From positions 1 to 20,043 of the forward strand of contig JBBPYR010000303.1 of the NCBI GenBank assembly GCA_038199755.1: DNA of 20,043 bases, written 5' to 3'. The DNA comes from JBBPYR01 sp038199755. Lineage in GTDB: Bacteria; Chloroflexota; Ktedonobacteria; Ktedonobacterales; Ktedonobacteraceae. A program made the translations under genes and the position numbers. Positions 13,750 through 20,043 of the stretch are shown in pieces. The notes beneath the pieces are model-generated. The model was given only the letters and a program-made list of their open reading frames with translations. It searched no databases and had not been told where the DNA came from. Each line of letters starts with the position of its first letter. Position 1 is the stretch's first letter.

Positions 13750-15006
13750 ATGCCTTTTTTGTCGTTACAGCCGCTGTCGTCTGCTGAATCGGAGACGATG
13801 GCGACGCAATCGATATGGGAGCAGTGGCGTCCAGTGTGGTATGGCTTCTTTTATGGGCCGCTGGCATTGGCGGCGGGGATGGCTCTGTTGGGGGGGGTAC
13901 CTTTATGGTGGGCAAGGGTCGCTGTGGGTGGGCTGACGGTAGTGCTTGGTGTATGGTATGGCGTCTATGCTCGGGTGTCGATGGCCTATTGGGAAGAGCA
14001 TTGGTTGCTCATGACAGGCTATCTTGTGCTAGGTTGGGCGTGCTGGTTTGCGCTGATTATTCCCTATCCTGTCTATTTGTTTTTGCTGTTTGGGCTCTAT
14101 CCTCAGGCTTTTCTATTGCCGCGCATATCATGGAAGGTACTGGCGGGTGTCATTTTGACGCTGCTCTGCCTGTGGGGACAGTTTTTTGTGCTGGGTGGCT
14201 TCAATCAGTTTTTCATTATTTTGCTGGCGATTTCGTGTAGTGATATTGTACTAGCAGTTTTTATTAGTATGATTGCGCGGCAGAGCCATCAGCGCTATGA
14301 ATTGGTGCTGGCACTGGAGGCGGCACGACGCGATGTGGCGAATGCTGAACGGGAGGCGGGGATTATGGCGGAGCGGCAGCGGCTGGCACGAGAGATACAT
14401 GACACGTTGGCGCAGGGCTTCACGAGCATTGCGATGCATCTTGAGGCTGCCGATGAGCTGGTGAGTGTGGAGCAGGCAACTCTGCGCCAATTGTTGCAGC
14501 AGGCGAGGCGCACAGCACGCGAGAATCTAGTGGAGGCACGGCGCCTGATGTGGGCGTTGCAGCCGGAAGTTTTCGAGCAGACATCCCTGCCCGATGTTTT
14601 GCATGACGTGGCTGGTCACTGGTCAGAGGAGAGTGGAGTGCAGACGACGGTAACGGTGACTGGAACGGCGCGTGCTTTGCTGCCTGAACTTGAGGTGATC
14701 TTTTTGCGCGTAACGCAAGAGGGATTGGCAAATGTTCGCAAGCACGCACGTGCGGTTTCCGTGATGATCACGCTTTCTTATATGGATGATATCGCGATGC
14801 TGGATGTGCAGGATGATGGCGTGGGATTTGAGCTGAGGGACGTTCTCACGACACCGTCTCAACATAGCTCTGGTAGTTTCGGTCTGAAGGCGATGCGGGA
14901 GCGTGTGGAGCAGTGGCATGGCACATTCGTTGTTGAAAGCGTAAGGGGCGAGGGGACGACGTTAACGGTGGGGCTGCCTTTAGTGGCTGGGTTACGGCAA
15001 GTATAA
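13750..15006 (+). CDS. NarL/DesK-type membrane sensor histidine kinase
   Basis: A 418-residue sensor. The N-terminal 175 residues hold five or six hydrophobic helices with very short loops, so the signal is probably sensed in or at the membrane. A short coiled coil leads into the HisKA_3 domain: RQRLAREIHDTLAQGF with phospho-acceptor His about 217 followed by Asp, then ARENLVEARRLMWALQPE. The ATPase domain has FLRVTQEGLANVRKHA (N box), DVQDDGVGFE (G1) and GSFGLKAMRERV (G2); all key residues are present. A purine-rich GAGGAGAGA tract lies upstream of ATG 13750; the ATG at 13798 is an alternative. The cognate LuxR-type regulator follows within 26 bases. Confidence 0.92.
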   Translation: MPFLSLQPLSSAESETMATQSIWEQWRPVWYGFFYGPLALAAGMALLGGVPLWWARVAVGGLTVVLGVWYGVYARVSMAYWEEHWLLMTGYLVLGWACWFALIIPYPVYLFLLFGLYPQAFLLPRISWKVLAGVILTLLCLWGQFFVLGGFNQFFIILLAISCSDIVLAVFISMIARQSHQRYELVLALEAARRDVANAEREAGIMAERQRLAREIHDTLAQGFTSIAMHLEAADELVSVEQATLRQLLQQARRTARENLVEARRLMWALQPEVFEQTSLPDVLHDVAGHWSEESGVQTTVTVTGTARALLPELEVIFLRVTQEGLANVRKHARAVSVMITLSYMDDIAMLDVQDDGVGFELRDVLTTPSQHSSGSFGLKAMRERVEQWHGTFVVESVRGEGTTLTVGLPLVAGLRQV

Positions 15007-15031
15007 TGTGCTGGAAAGGAAAGATGCTGGT

Positions 15032-15667
15032 ATGCAGCCGATTCGTTTGATTATTGCTGACGATCATCCTGTGGTGCGTGCGGGCTTGCAGGCGATGTTG
15101 ATGAGCCAGGAGGATTTTTTGTTGGTGGGTGAGGCGACTACGGGTGAGGAGGCGGTTGAGTTGGTGGGGCGGCTTTTGCCAGATGTGGTGCTGATGGATC
15201 TGCGCATGTTGAAGATGGATGGTGTTCAGGCGACGGCACGCATTAAGAAGTTGCATGGGCAGGTAGCAGTGCTTATCCTAACGACCTATGAGGGGAATAG
15301 CGATATTTTGCGGGCGATTGAGGCAGGCGCGGTCGGTTATTTGCTGAAGGATACGCCGAAGGAGCAGTTATTCACGGCGATTCGGCAGGTGGCGCAGGGG
15401 AAGTCTGTGCTGGCTCCTGAGGTGGCGGCGAAGTTACTTTCACACATTCATTCGCCCAGTGTGGAGGCTCCGAGTACACGCGAGATTGAGGTGTTGACGT
15501 TGGTGGCACATGGGGCGAGCAACAAGGAAGTGGCGCGGCATTTGCATATTAGCGAAGCTACGGTGAAGTCACATCTCATTCGTATTTTTGGGAAGTTGGG
15601 TGTTACTGATCGCACGGCAGCTGTGACGGTGGCACTGAAACGTGGGCTGTTGCAAAATTTGGATTAA
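15032..15667 (+). CDS. NarL/FixJ-type response regulator
   Basis: A 211-residue DNA-binding regulator. The receiver domain shows IIADDHPVVRAGLQ (acidic pair), phospho-acceptor Asp about 56 in LMDLRML, TTYEGN with the switch Thr, and LLKDTPKEQ with the conserved Lys. The C-terminal LuxR-type helix-turn-helix reads STREIEVLTLVAHGASNKEV, then HISEATVKSHLIRIFGKLGV. I chose MQPIRL because it starts just before the first strand; a GTG at 15008 would add eight residues. GGAAAGGA lies about 11 bases upstream. It is the obvious partner of the kinase directly before it. Confidence 0.93.
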   Translation: MQPIRLIIADDHPVVRAGLQAMLMSQEDFLLVGEATTGEEAVELVGRLLPDVVLMDLRMLKMDGVQATARIKKLHGQVAVLILTTYEGNSDILRAIEAGAVGYLLKDTPKEQLFTAIRQVAQGKSVLAPEVAAKLLSHIHSPSVEAPSTREIEVLTLVAHGASNKEVARHLHISEATVKSHLIRIFGKLGVTDRTAAVTVALKRGLLQNLD

Positions 15668-15733
15668 ATAAGAGCTTATGTGAGAAATAGGCTGTTGCGC
15701 GTTGGGGATGGATGTTGTACTATTGTTGTGTAT

Positions 15734-15746
15734 TATATGACATATA
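15734..15746. promoter_or_regulatory. AT-rich palindrome upstream of the Ser/Thr kinase
   Basis: TATATGACATATA is a perfect palindrome around a central A, 48 bp before the kinase start. It may be part of a promoter or operator; no well-spaced -35/-10 pair could be assigned with confidence. Confidence 0.3.
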
Positions 15747-15794
15747 TTGTGCGTGGGGCACCTGTTTTTATATTTTTTAAGTCTGAGGCGAGAT

Positions 15795-17711
15795 ATGGCA
15801 TTAGATGAACTTCAGAATGGTCGCTATCGTCGTTTGCGCTTGCTTGGGAGCGGCGGTATGGGGGAAGTATACCTCATGCAAGATGAGCGTGTAAATCGAC
15901 AGGTAGCGATTAAGGTTATTCGCTCGGAAAATACTCCTTATCCCGATAGCCCGGCGGCTGCTGATGCGGCTCGGCTCTTCGAACGGGAGGCGAAGGCTAT
16001 TGCGGCACTCGAGCATCCGAACATATTGCCGCTCTACGATTTTGGCGAAGAGATCAATGATGACGTGACGCTGAGCTATATGGTGATGCCATATTGCGCG
16101 GATGGTTCGCTGGGAACATGGTTGCGGCAGAACGGAGGAAATCAGCTGTCGGTGCAGGATGTGGCATATTTGATTGAGTTGGCGGCGGATGCGCTTCAAT
16201 ATGCACACGATCATGAGATGATTCACCTTGATGTCAAACCACCAAACTTTCTTATCCGTAATAATAGGAAGAATCCGAAACGCCCAGTGCTGCTACTGGC
16301 GGACTTTGGGATCGCGCGTAGTTCTACAACGGTCTCCAGTGCTAGTCGCACTATTCGTGGCACACCTACCTCGATGGCACCAGAACAGTGGAGCGGTCAG
16401 CCGGTTCCGGCAACCGATCAGTATGCGCTAGCGGTTATGGCATATGAGATGCTGACGGCGCGTCCACCTTTCGCGGGGAGCATGGAGCAGTTGATGTATA
16501 AGCACTTTTCGGTCAGTGCGCCCGCTCCCAGTGCTTTTAACAGTACCCTTTCCGCTGCGATTGATCGTGTTATTTTGCGTGCTCTGGCAAAGAAACCGGA
16601 GGAGCGGTTCCCTTCTATTATTGATTTTGCCAATGCGTTCGTGGAGGCGGCACGTCTGTCGGGTCAGACATCGCAACCCTTAGATAGCAGTGTGTATGCT
16701 ACGCTGGCGATCAGTAAGGAGGAGGCAGACAAGGGCATTAGCCGCATGATTACGCTGCCAGGAGGGAAGCAGATAGCCGTACCTGTGCCCGCTGGTGCGC
16801 AGGATGGGCAGGTGATCCATCTGCCACATACGGTGGATGCTTTCAATGAGGCGGGTGCAGGTGATGTGGTGCTGACTATTGCTATTAAGCAGAGCGGCTC
16901 GGTTCAGGTGGCCAAAGATAGCAAGGATACGCAAGAATCAGGTGATATCAAAGATGCCAGGGATGCTAGGGAGACGCCGGTACTGATGCGTGGGCAATCT
17001 GATGCGGCATTGCTGTTGCCGCCTGTCTCTGATGCTCGCGTAGCACCACCTGCCCGTGCATCAGAGCATAATCTGCCCACGATGGCGGTCTTGCAAGGGA
17101 GTCAGGGGTCAGGGCCGATTGCAGGGCAAGTGCAGACTGCCACGCCCAGACAGGCCTCTGGTGGTGTCCGTTGGGGAATGGTTGCGATTATCTCCTTGCT
17201 GGTGGTGTTGCTGCTGGTGGCGAGTGGCCTATTTTATTTTAATGTGCTATCGAATGGCCGTCAGACAGGGGCCGCTGGTAGTCATGCGGGCACACCTGTA
17301 GCGACACACACATCCAATAGTACACCGACGCCAGCGATTACGCCGACTCCGACGCCACAAAATGGCATGTATATTCCTGACACCTATCGGGGATCGATGT
17401 TTAATGAGACGACGGGGCAGACAACCTATCTTACGATTTTTCTGGTACAAACCAAGGGCAATGGCACCTTAACCGGGTCGGTGACGTATGTGTCGCCTAC
17501 GCAGGGTGTCTATCCGCTGCATGGCACGGTGGATTTACAGGGAAATTTCACTTTTTCTTTCAGTCCATCCACGGGTCAGTCGCCACAGATTATGTATGGC
17601 ACGGTGCAGCAGAAGCAGGACGGCAACTATCTGCATGGCAATTTTTGCAATAGTACGACCAGCACCTGCCTCTCCAACTCAGGCTATTTCACGGTTGGAC
17701 CGGGGTATTAG
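15795..17711 (+). CDS. Receptor-type Ser/Thr protein kinase with DnaJ-C-like domain
   Basis: A 638-residue PknB-like kinase. The kinase domain (about 10-285) has the glycine loop GSGGMGEV, Lys40 in VAIKVI, Glu64, the catalytic loop HLDVKPPN (144-151), DFG (170-172) and APEQ (195-198). HRD is HLD, so it is a non-RD kinase that may not need activation-loop phosphorylation. A segment at about 302-365 (ISKEEADKGISRMITLPGGK, VPAGAQDGQVIHL, GDVVLTIAI) resembles a C-terminal substrate-binding domain of DnaJ. One membrane helix (about 461-483) leads to a Thr/Pro stalk and an outer beta-rich domain (about 524-638) with two Cys that may form a disulfide. The start MALDEL fits the kinase N-terminus; a TTG at 15747 would add 16 residues. 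The sensor/regulator pair upstream is a likely functional neighbour. Confidence 0.92.
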   Translation: MALDELQNGRYRRLRLLGSGGMGEVYLMQDERVNRQVAIKVIRSENTPYPDSPAAADAARLFEREAKAIAALEHPNILPLYDFGEEINDDVTLSYMVMPYCADGSLGTWLRQNGGNQLSVQDVAYLIELAADALQYAHDHEMIHLDVKPPNFLIRNNRKNPKRPVLLLADFGIARSSTTVSSASRTIRGTPTSMAPEQWSGQPVPATDQYALAVMAYEMLTARPPFAGSMEQLMYKHFSVSAPAPSAFNSTLSAAIDRVILRALAKKPEERFPSIIDFANAFVEAARLSGQTSQPLDSSVYATLAISKEEADKGISRMITLPGGKQIAVPVPAGAQDGQVIHLPHTVDAFNEAGAGDVVLTIAIKQSGSVQVAKDSKDTQESGDIKDARDARETPVLMRGQSDAALLLPPVSDARVAPPARASEHNLPTMAVLQGSQGSGPIAGQVQTATPRQASGGVRWGMVAIISLLVVLLLVASGLFYFNVLSNGRQTGAAGSHAGTPVATHTSNSTPTPAITPTPTPQNGMYIPDTYRGSMFNETTGQTTYLTIFLVQTKGNGTLTGSVTYVSPTQGVYPLHGTVDLQGNFTFSFSPSTGQSPQIMYGTVQQKQDGNYLHGNFCNSTTSTCLSNSGYFTVGPGY

Positions 17712-17716
17712 AGATA

Positions 17717-17749
17717 TGAGCCAGAGCAAATTCTCATCGTTCTGGCTCA
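17717..17749 (+). terminator. Terminator of the Ser/Thr kinase gene
   Basis: TGAGCCAGA (17717-17725) pairs with TCTGGCTCA (17741-17749), a 9-bp stem with a 15-base loop, followed by the T-rich CATTTTCTTGT. It begins six bases after the stop codon. Confidence 0.7.
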
Positions 17750-17948
17750 CATTTTCTTGTCCTCTAAAGGGATACATTCTGATCAAAAACTATTTCCACA
17801 CACAGTTTTATGGGACATTGCACTCTACCCCATAGTTCAATCGGTGGAAGTGGCCTCTTCTGTTGACCTATCTCTTCGTCTCCGTGTTACATGGTCTTTG
17901 GGATGACACTGCTCTTTATTGTTTTGTTTCTCAACCTTGAGCCATTTC

Positions 17949-19208
17949 TCATATCTGCAACTCCTCTTCCTCAACTGGTAAAGTAAGTATTGCCTGTACT
18001 CCTTGATTCATTGTAGAGGTAAGCGTGAGCATACCGCCATGAGCTTCGGCTATCCTTTTCGCTAGGTAGAGTCCCAGACCGAGACCGATTGAAGATGAGC
18101 CTGATGCGAAAGGATGAAAGAGGGAGGCAAGCACCTCAGGAGGGAGACCAGAGCCTTCATTGCTGATGGTAAGCAGTACCCATGGTCCATCCTTGCGGTT
18201 TTCTAACTGGATTTCGACGGTAATTGGAGTCTGCTTGCGGGCATATTTGGTGGCGTTGGCCAGCAAGTTCTCTACTATTTGACGTAGACGCATGGGGTCG
18301 GCAGAGATAATCAATTTCGCAAGGGCATGAATGTGAATGGGATTCAGCGATGACTTGAAAGGAGCCACGACCTCCTTTACCAACTCTACCAGATTCATGG
18401 GTACTGCTGTGATAACCAATTTTCCCTGATTGAGATGAGCTATATCCGAGAGGTCAGCAATTCCCTGTTCTAATAAGCTTAATGTGTGACTTGTTGCTCT
18501 AATATCGCGGACATCCTCCGCCCGATTTTCCTGGAGTGCGCGCTTTTCTAATAGCTCAATGCGTCCTTTGATCGGAGTGAGATAGTTGTGCAGGTTGTGG
18601 GTCATGATGGTGAGCAATTCTTCAGCAGCCAGCCGTCGGCCTTGCTCTACCGCGTCGCGCCTCATCTGTTCGACACGTTCGGTACGATCGATCACGATGC
18701 CGATCCAGCGCGCTACTGCTTCCAGAAAGTGTAAATCCTGCTGGGAGAAGAAATCAGGTGTTGCTGATACTACCAGCAAGACGCCGCGATGTTGCTGATG
18801 GACGTGGAAGACGGTGCCGATCTGTGATTTTACACCCAGGCCGACCTTGATGCCCATGAGTTCGTTGGGGTCCTGGTCAGTATGGCCACTGAGGTAGGAG
18901 GTTCCACTAAGAAAAACTTCAACTGTACAGCCACCATTGGCGATGGGCAGCCGTTCCATACCAATGGCGTGCTGGCGTCGTCCCATAGGAGTATCACTGG
19001 TACCAATTGCTACGAGGGTCTCATTGTTGGCTTCATGCAAGAACACATCCACCTTGTCAGCGGCGAGCACGTCTGCCACTAACTGCGTGGTCTGTTTGAG
19101 TGTCGTGCTAGTTTCGGTTGCTGGTAGCTCCAACAATTGTTCGAGTGTGGCTATCAGTCTATCTTGTCGCTGTGTAGAGTCCTCTTTGTTCCCACCAATA
19201 GAATTCAT
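17949..19208 (-). CDS. Soluble GAF-domain histidine kinase with atypical motifs
   Basis: A protein of about 419 residues with no membrane helix. A GAF-like sensory domain (about 25-180, ending DFFSQQDLHFLEAVARWIGI) precedes a HisKA-type dimerisation segment. The H box reads MTHNLHNYLTPIKG with His about 204; the acidic residue normally after the His is Asn. The ATPase domain has ENLLANATKYA (N box), SNEGSGLP (G1, where Asp is usual in place of Asn), LFHPF and GLGLGLYLAKRIAEAHGG (G2). It may be a weak kinase or mainly a phosphatase. I chose MNSIGG, with GAAAGAGAG five bases upstream; a more distant ATG at 19262 has no ribosome site. No regulator is adjacent. Confidence 0.88.
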   Translation of the reverse strand: MNSIGGNKEDSTQRQDRLIATLEQLLELPATETSTTLKQTTQLVADVLAADKVDVFLHEANNETLVAIGTSDTPMGRRQHAIGMERLPIANGGCTVEVFLSGTSYLSGHTDQDPNELMGIKVGLGVKSQIGTVFHVHQQHRGVLLVVSATPDFFSQQDLHFLEAVARWIGIVIDRTERVEQMRRDAVEQGRRLAAEELLTIMTHNLHNYLTPIKGRIELLEKRALQENRAEDVRDIRATSHTLSLLEQGIADLSDIAHLNQGKLVITAVPMNLVELVKEVVAPFKSSLNPIHIHALAKLIISADPMRLRQIVENLLANATKYARKQTPITVEIQLENRKDGPWVLLTISNEGSGLPPEVLASLFHPFASGSSSIGLGLGLYLAKRIAEAHGGMLTLTSTMNQGVQAILTLPVEEEELQI

Positions 19209-19321
19209 TATAACTCTCTTTCCTGCTTTTAAAAGATAGTGATTTGTTTGTGCCTCGTACATATAGCTGTGCTTTACAGAATATTCTCTTTCTTGCCACT
19301 TCTACTGTCAGTACTATTATA

Positions 19322-19349
19322 TTTATAATTTGTAGGTTTATTCTGTCAC
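19322..19349 (-). promoter_or_regulatory. Probable promoter of the GAF histidine kinase
   Basis: On the minus strand GTGACA (5 of 6) is separated by 16 bp from TATAAA (5 of 6). The transcript would have a leader of about 107 bases. Confidence 0.5.
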
Positions 19350-19736
19350 GCTGTCATATGCTCAGAAATAGTGTTCTGTATGAATAGCAAGCATGAATTA
19401 TGTTCTGTTGTGATTACGGGGACGCCCCCTGTTACGTTTCGCTTTTTTCTTTCGTGACGCTCATGAAGGACCCCTCTTTTATGAATTTTTCTTGGAAATG
19501 CTGGAAATGTTTTTCGAGATCGCTGCATCCCTGCTAACGCAAACCCAACCCTCCCTTGCTGAGACAATAAAAGAAGGGAAGCTGGCTGACCTAGTAACGA
19601 GTGCGGCCTAGAGGAGGATAGAGGGGATACACAGAACAAGTGAAGTGGGGCCTTCCCGAGGAAGGTTCCACTTCTTCATATAATGAAGGGACAAGCACCG
19701 ACGCAATTTTGACAGACTGCGTCGATGGGGTGTGGG
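19350..19736. other. Intergenic region without a recognisable gene
   Basis: About 390 bp with no convincing reading frame on either strand. It holds a 15-bp hairpin at 19642-19674 and a weaker one (GACGCA/TGCGTC, 19710-19733) just downstream of the tRNA genes. Otherwise I see no conserved element. Confidence 0.5.
19642..19674. terminator. Long hairpin downstream of the tRNA pair
   Basis: GAAGTGG pairs with CCACTTC, GG with TT (wobble when read as plus-strand RNA) and CCTTCC with GGAAGG, giving 15 bp around a three-base loop CGA. It lies about 60 bp beyond the 3' end of the minus-strand tRNA genes and probably ends their transcript. No T-run follows. Read as minus-strand RNA, the two wobbles become A-C mismatches. 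Confidence 0.5.
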
Positions 19737-19821
19737 CGGAGGAGGTGGGATTTGAACCCACGAAGGCTTGCACCTTACACGATTTCCAGTCGTGCTCACT
19801 AGACCACTATGAGACTCCTCC
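19737..19821 (-). tRNA. tRNA-Ser (anticodon GGA)
   Basis: The 85-base gene folds as a class II tRNA. The acceptor stem GGAGGAG/CTCCTCC carries discriminator G, normal for serine. The anticodon loop CTGGAAA gives GGA, reading UCC and UCU. A long variable arm (AAGG/CCTT) and a T arm with GTTCAAAT are present. The 3' CCA is not encoded (CCC follows the discriminator). It lies eight bases after the second tRNA-Ser and shares almost all of its 3' part with it. Confidence 0.95.
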
Positions 19822-19829
19822 GGGTTGGG

Positions 19830-19914
19830 CGGAGAGAGTGGGATTCGAACCCACGAAGGCTTGCACCTTACCGCTTTTCGAGAGCGGCACATTCGACCAC
19901 TCTGACATCTCTCC
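19830..19914 (-). tRNA. tRNA-Ser (anticodon CGA)
   Basis: An 85-base class II tRNA with acceptor stem GGAGAGA/TCTCTCC and discriminator G. The anticodon loop CTCGAAA gives CGA, reading UCG. The variable arm and T arm are nearly identical to those of the neighbouring tRNA-Ser. CCA is not encoded. It is the promoter-proximal member of the pair. Confidence 0.95.
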
Positions 19915-19920
19915 GCCGTG

Positions 19921-19949
19921 AGTATAGCATATCTCCTGGGCTGTGACAA
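19921..19949 (-). promoter_or_regulatory. Promoter of the tRNA-Ser pair
   Basis: On the minus strand TTGTCA (5 of 6), a 17-bp spacer and TATACT (5 of 6). The -10 box ends only seven bases before the mature tRNA-Ser(CGA) 5' end, so the precursor would have almost no leader. Confidence 0.75.
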
Positions 19950-19955
19950 GCATTA

Positions 19956-20043
19956 TTACTTTTCGTTGATTTCTCCTTGCTCATAGAGCCAGCGTGCAAA
20001 GTGGATACGGCTGTCGTCCGCGAGGCGTTGCTGCATCTCGACA
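19956..20043 (-). CDS. 3' end of an unidentified gene (partial)
   Basis: The last 29 codons of a minus-strand frame are visible, running off the right edge and ending in TAA at 19956-19958. They read EMQQRLADDSRIHFARWLYE then QGEINEK. The segment is hydrophilic and probably helical. The family cannot be told from this fragment. Its stop lies just upstream of the tRNA promoter. Confidence 0.6.
   Translation of the reverse strand, partial: VEMQQRLADDSRIHFARWLYEQGEINEK

Noticed and set aside
19608..19949. Open frames across the tRNA-Ser pair
   Set aside because: The repeated peptides in these frames are translations of the duplicated tRNA arms, not protein domains.

Overview
The window looks like chromosomal DNA of a mid-GC (roughly 50-55 %) Chloroflexota bacterium, most likely of the Ktedonobacteria. 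This is inference from gene content: a T-box controlled valS, a DUF2851 protein, a Uma2 (DUF820) remnant, a DUF2630 protein, a receptor Ser/Thr kinase with a Thr-Pro stalk, many two-component proteins, and short dispersed GTAGGG-type repeats. No taxonomic marker such as 16S rRNA is present. No phage, transposase or CRISPR locus is seen.

Left part (1-4120). A dispersed repeat copy and a strong sigma-A promoter precede a complete T-box leader with a Val GUC specifier and a U at the tRNA-discriminator-reading position. It controls valS (+). A 29-bp hairpin separates valS from the convergent rluB-like gene and contains the last codons of rluB.

Middle left (4115-9781, all on -). A tightly packed set reads tmk-like 2, tmk-like 1 (P-loop Lys replaced by Arg), metallophosphoesterase, a low-complexity coiled-coil protein, DUF2851 protein and rluB-like pseudouridine synthase. 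The last three are joined by 4-base ATGA stop/start overlaps. The low-complexity protein holds four in-frame copies of a repeat whose relative also lies outside genes in this window; this is the most distinctive signal here.

Centre (9782-13750). A decayed Uma2 fragment, a DUF2630 gene with a long hairpin terminator, an AT-rich gene-poor stretch of about 500 bp ending in a near-consensus promoter and a structured leader for a stand-alone receiver protein, then (-) cmk-plsC with an ATGA overlap and an extended -10 promoter, and a small two-helix membrane protein.

Right part (13750-20043). A NarL/DesK-type sensor kinase and its LuxR-type regulator, followed by a Ser/Thr kinase with a DnaJ C-terminal-like domain, one membrane helix and an outer beta-rich domain; all on +. 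On - lie a soluble GAF histidine kinase with unusual H-box and G1-box residues, two tandem tRNA-Ser genes (GGA and CGA) behind a strong promoter, and the 3' end of an unidentified gene. The right half is rich in signalling genes, while the left and centre carry housekeeping functions: valyl-tRNA charging, nucleotide kinases, rRNA modification and phospholipid synthesis.
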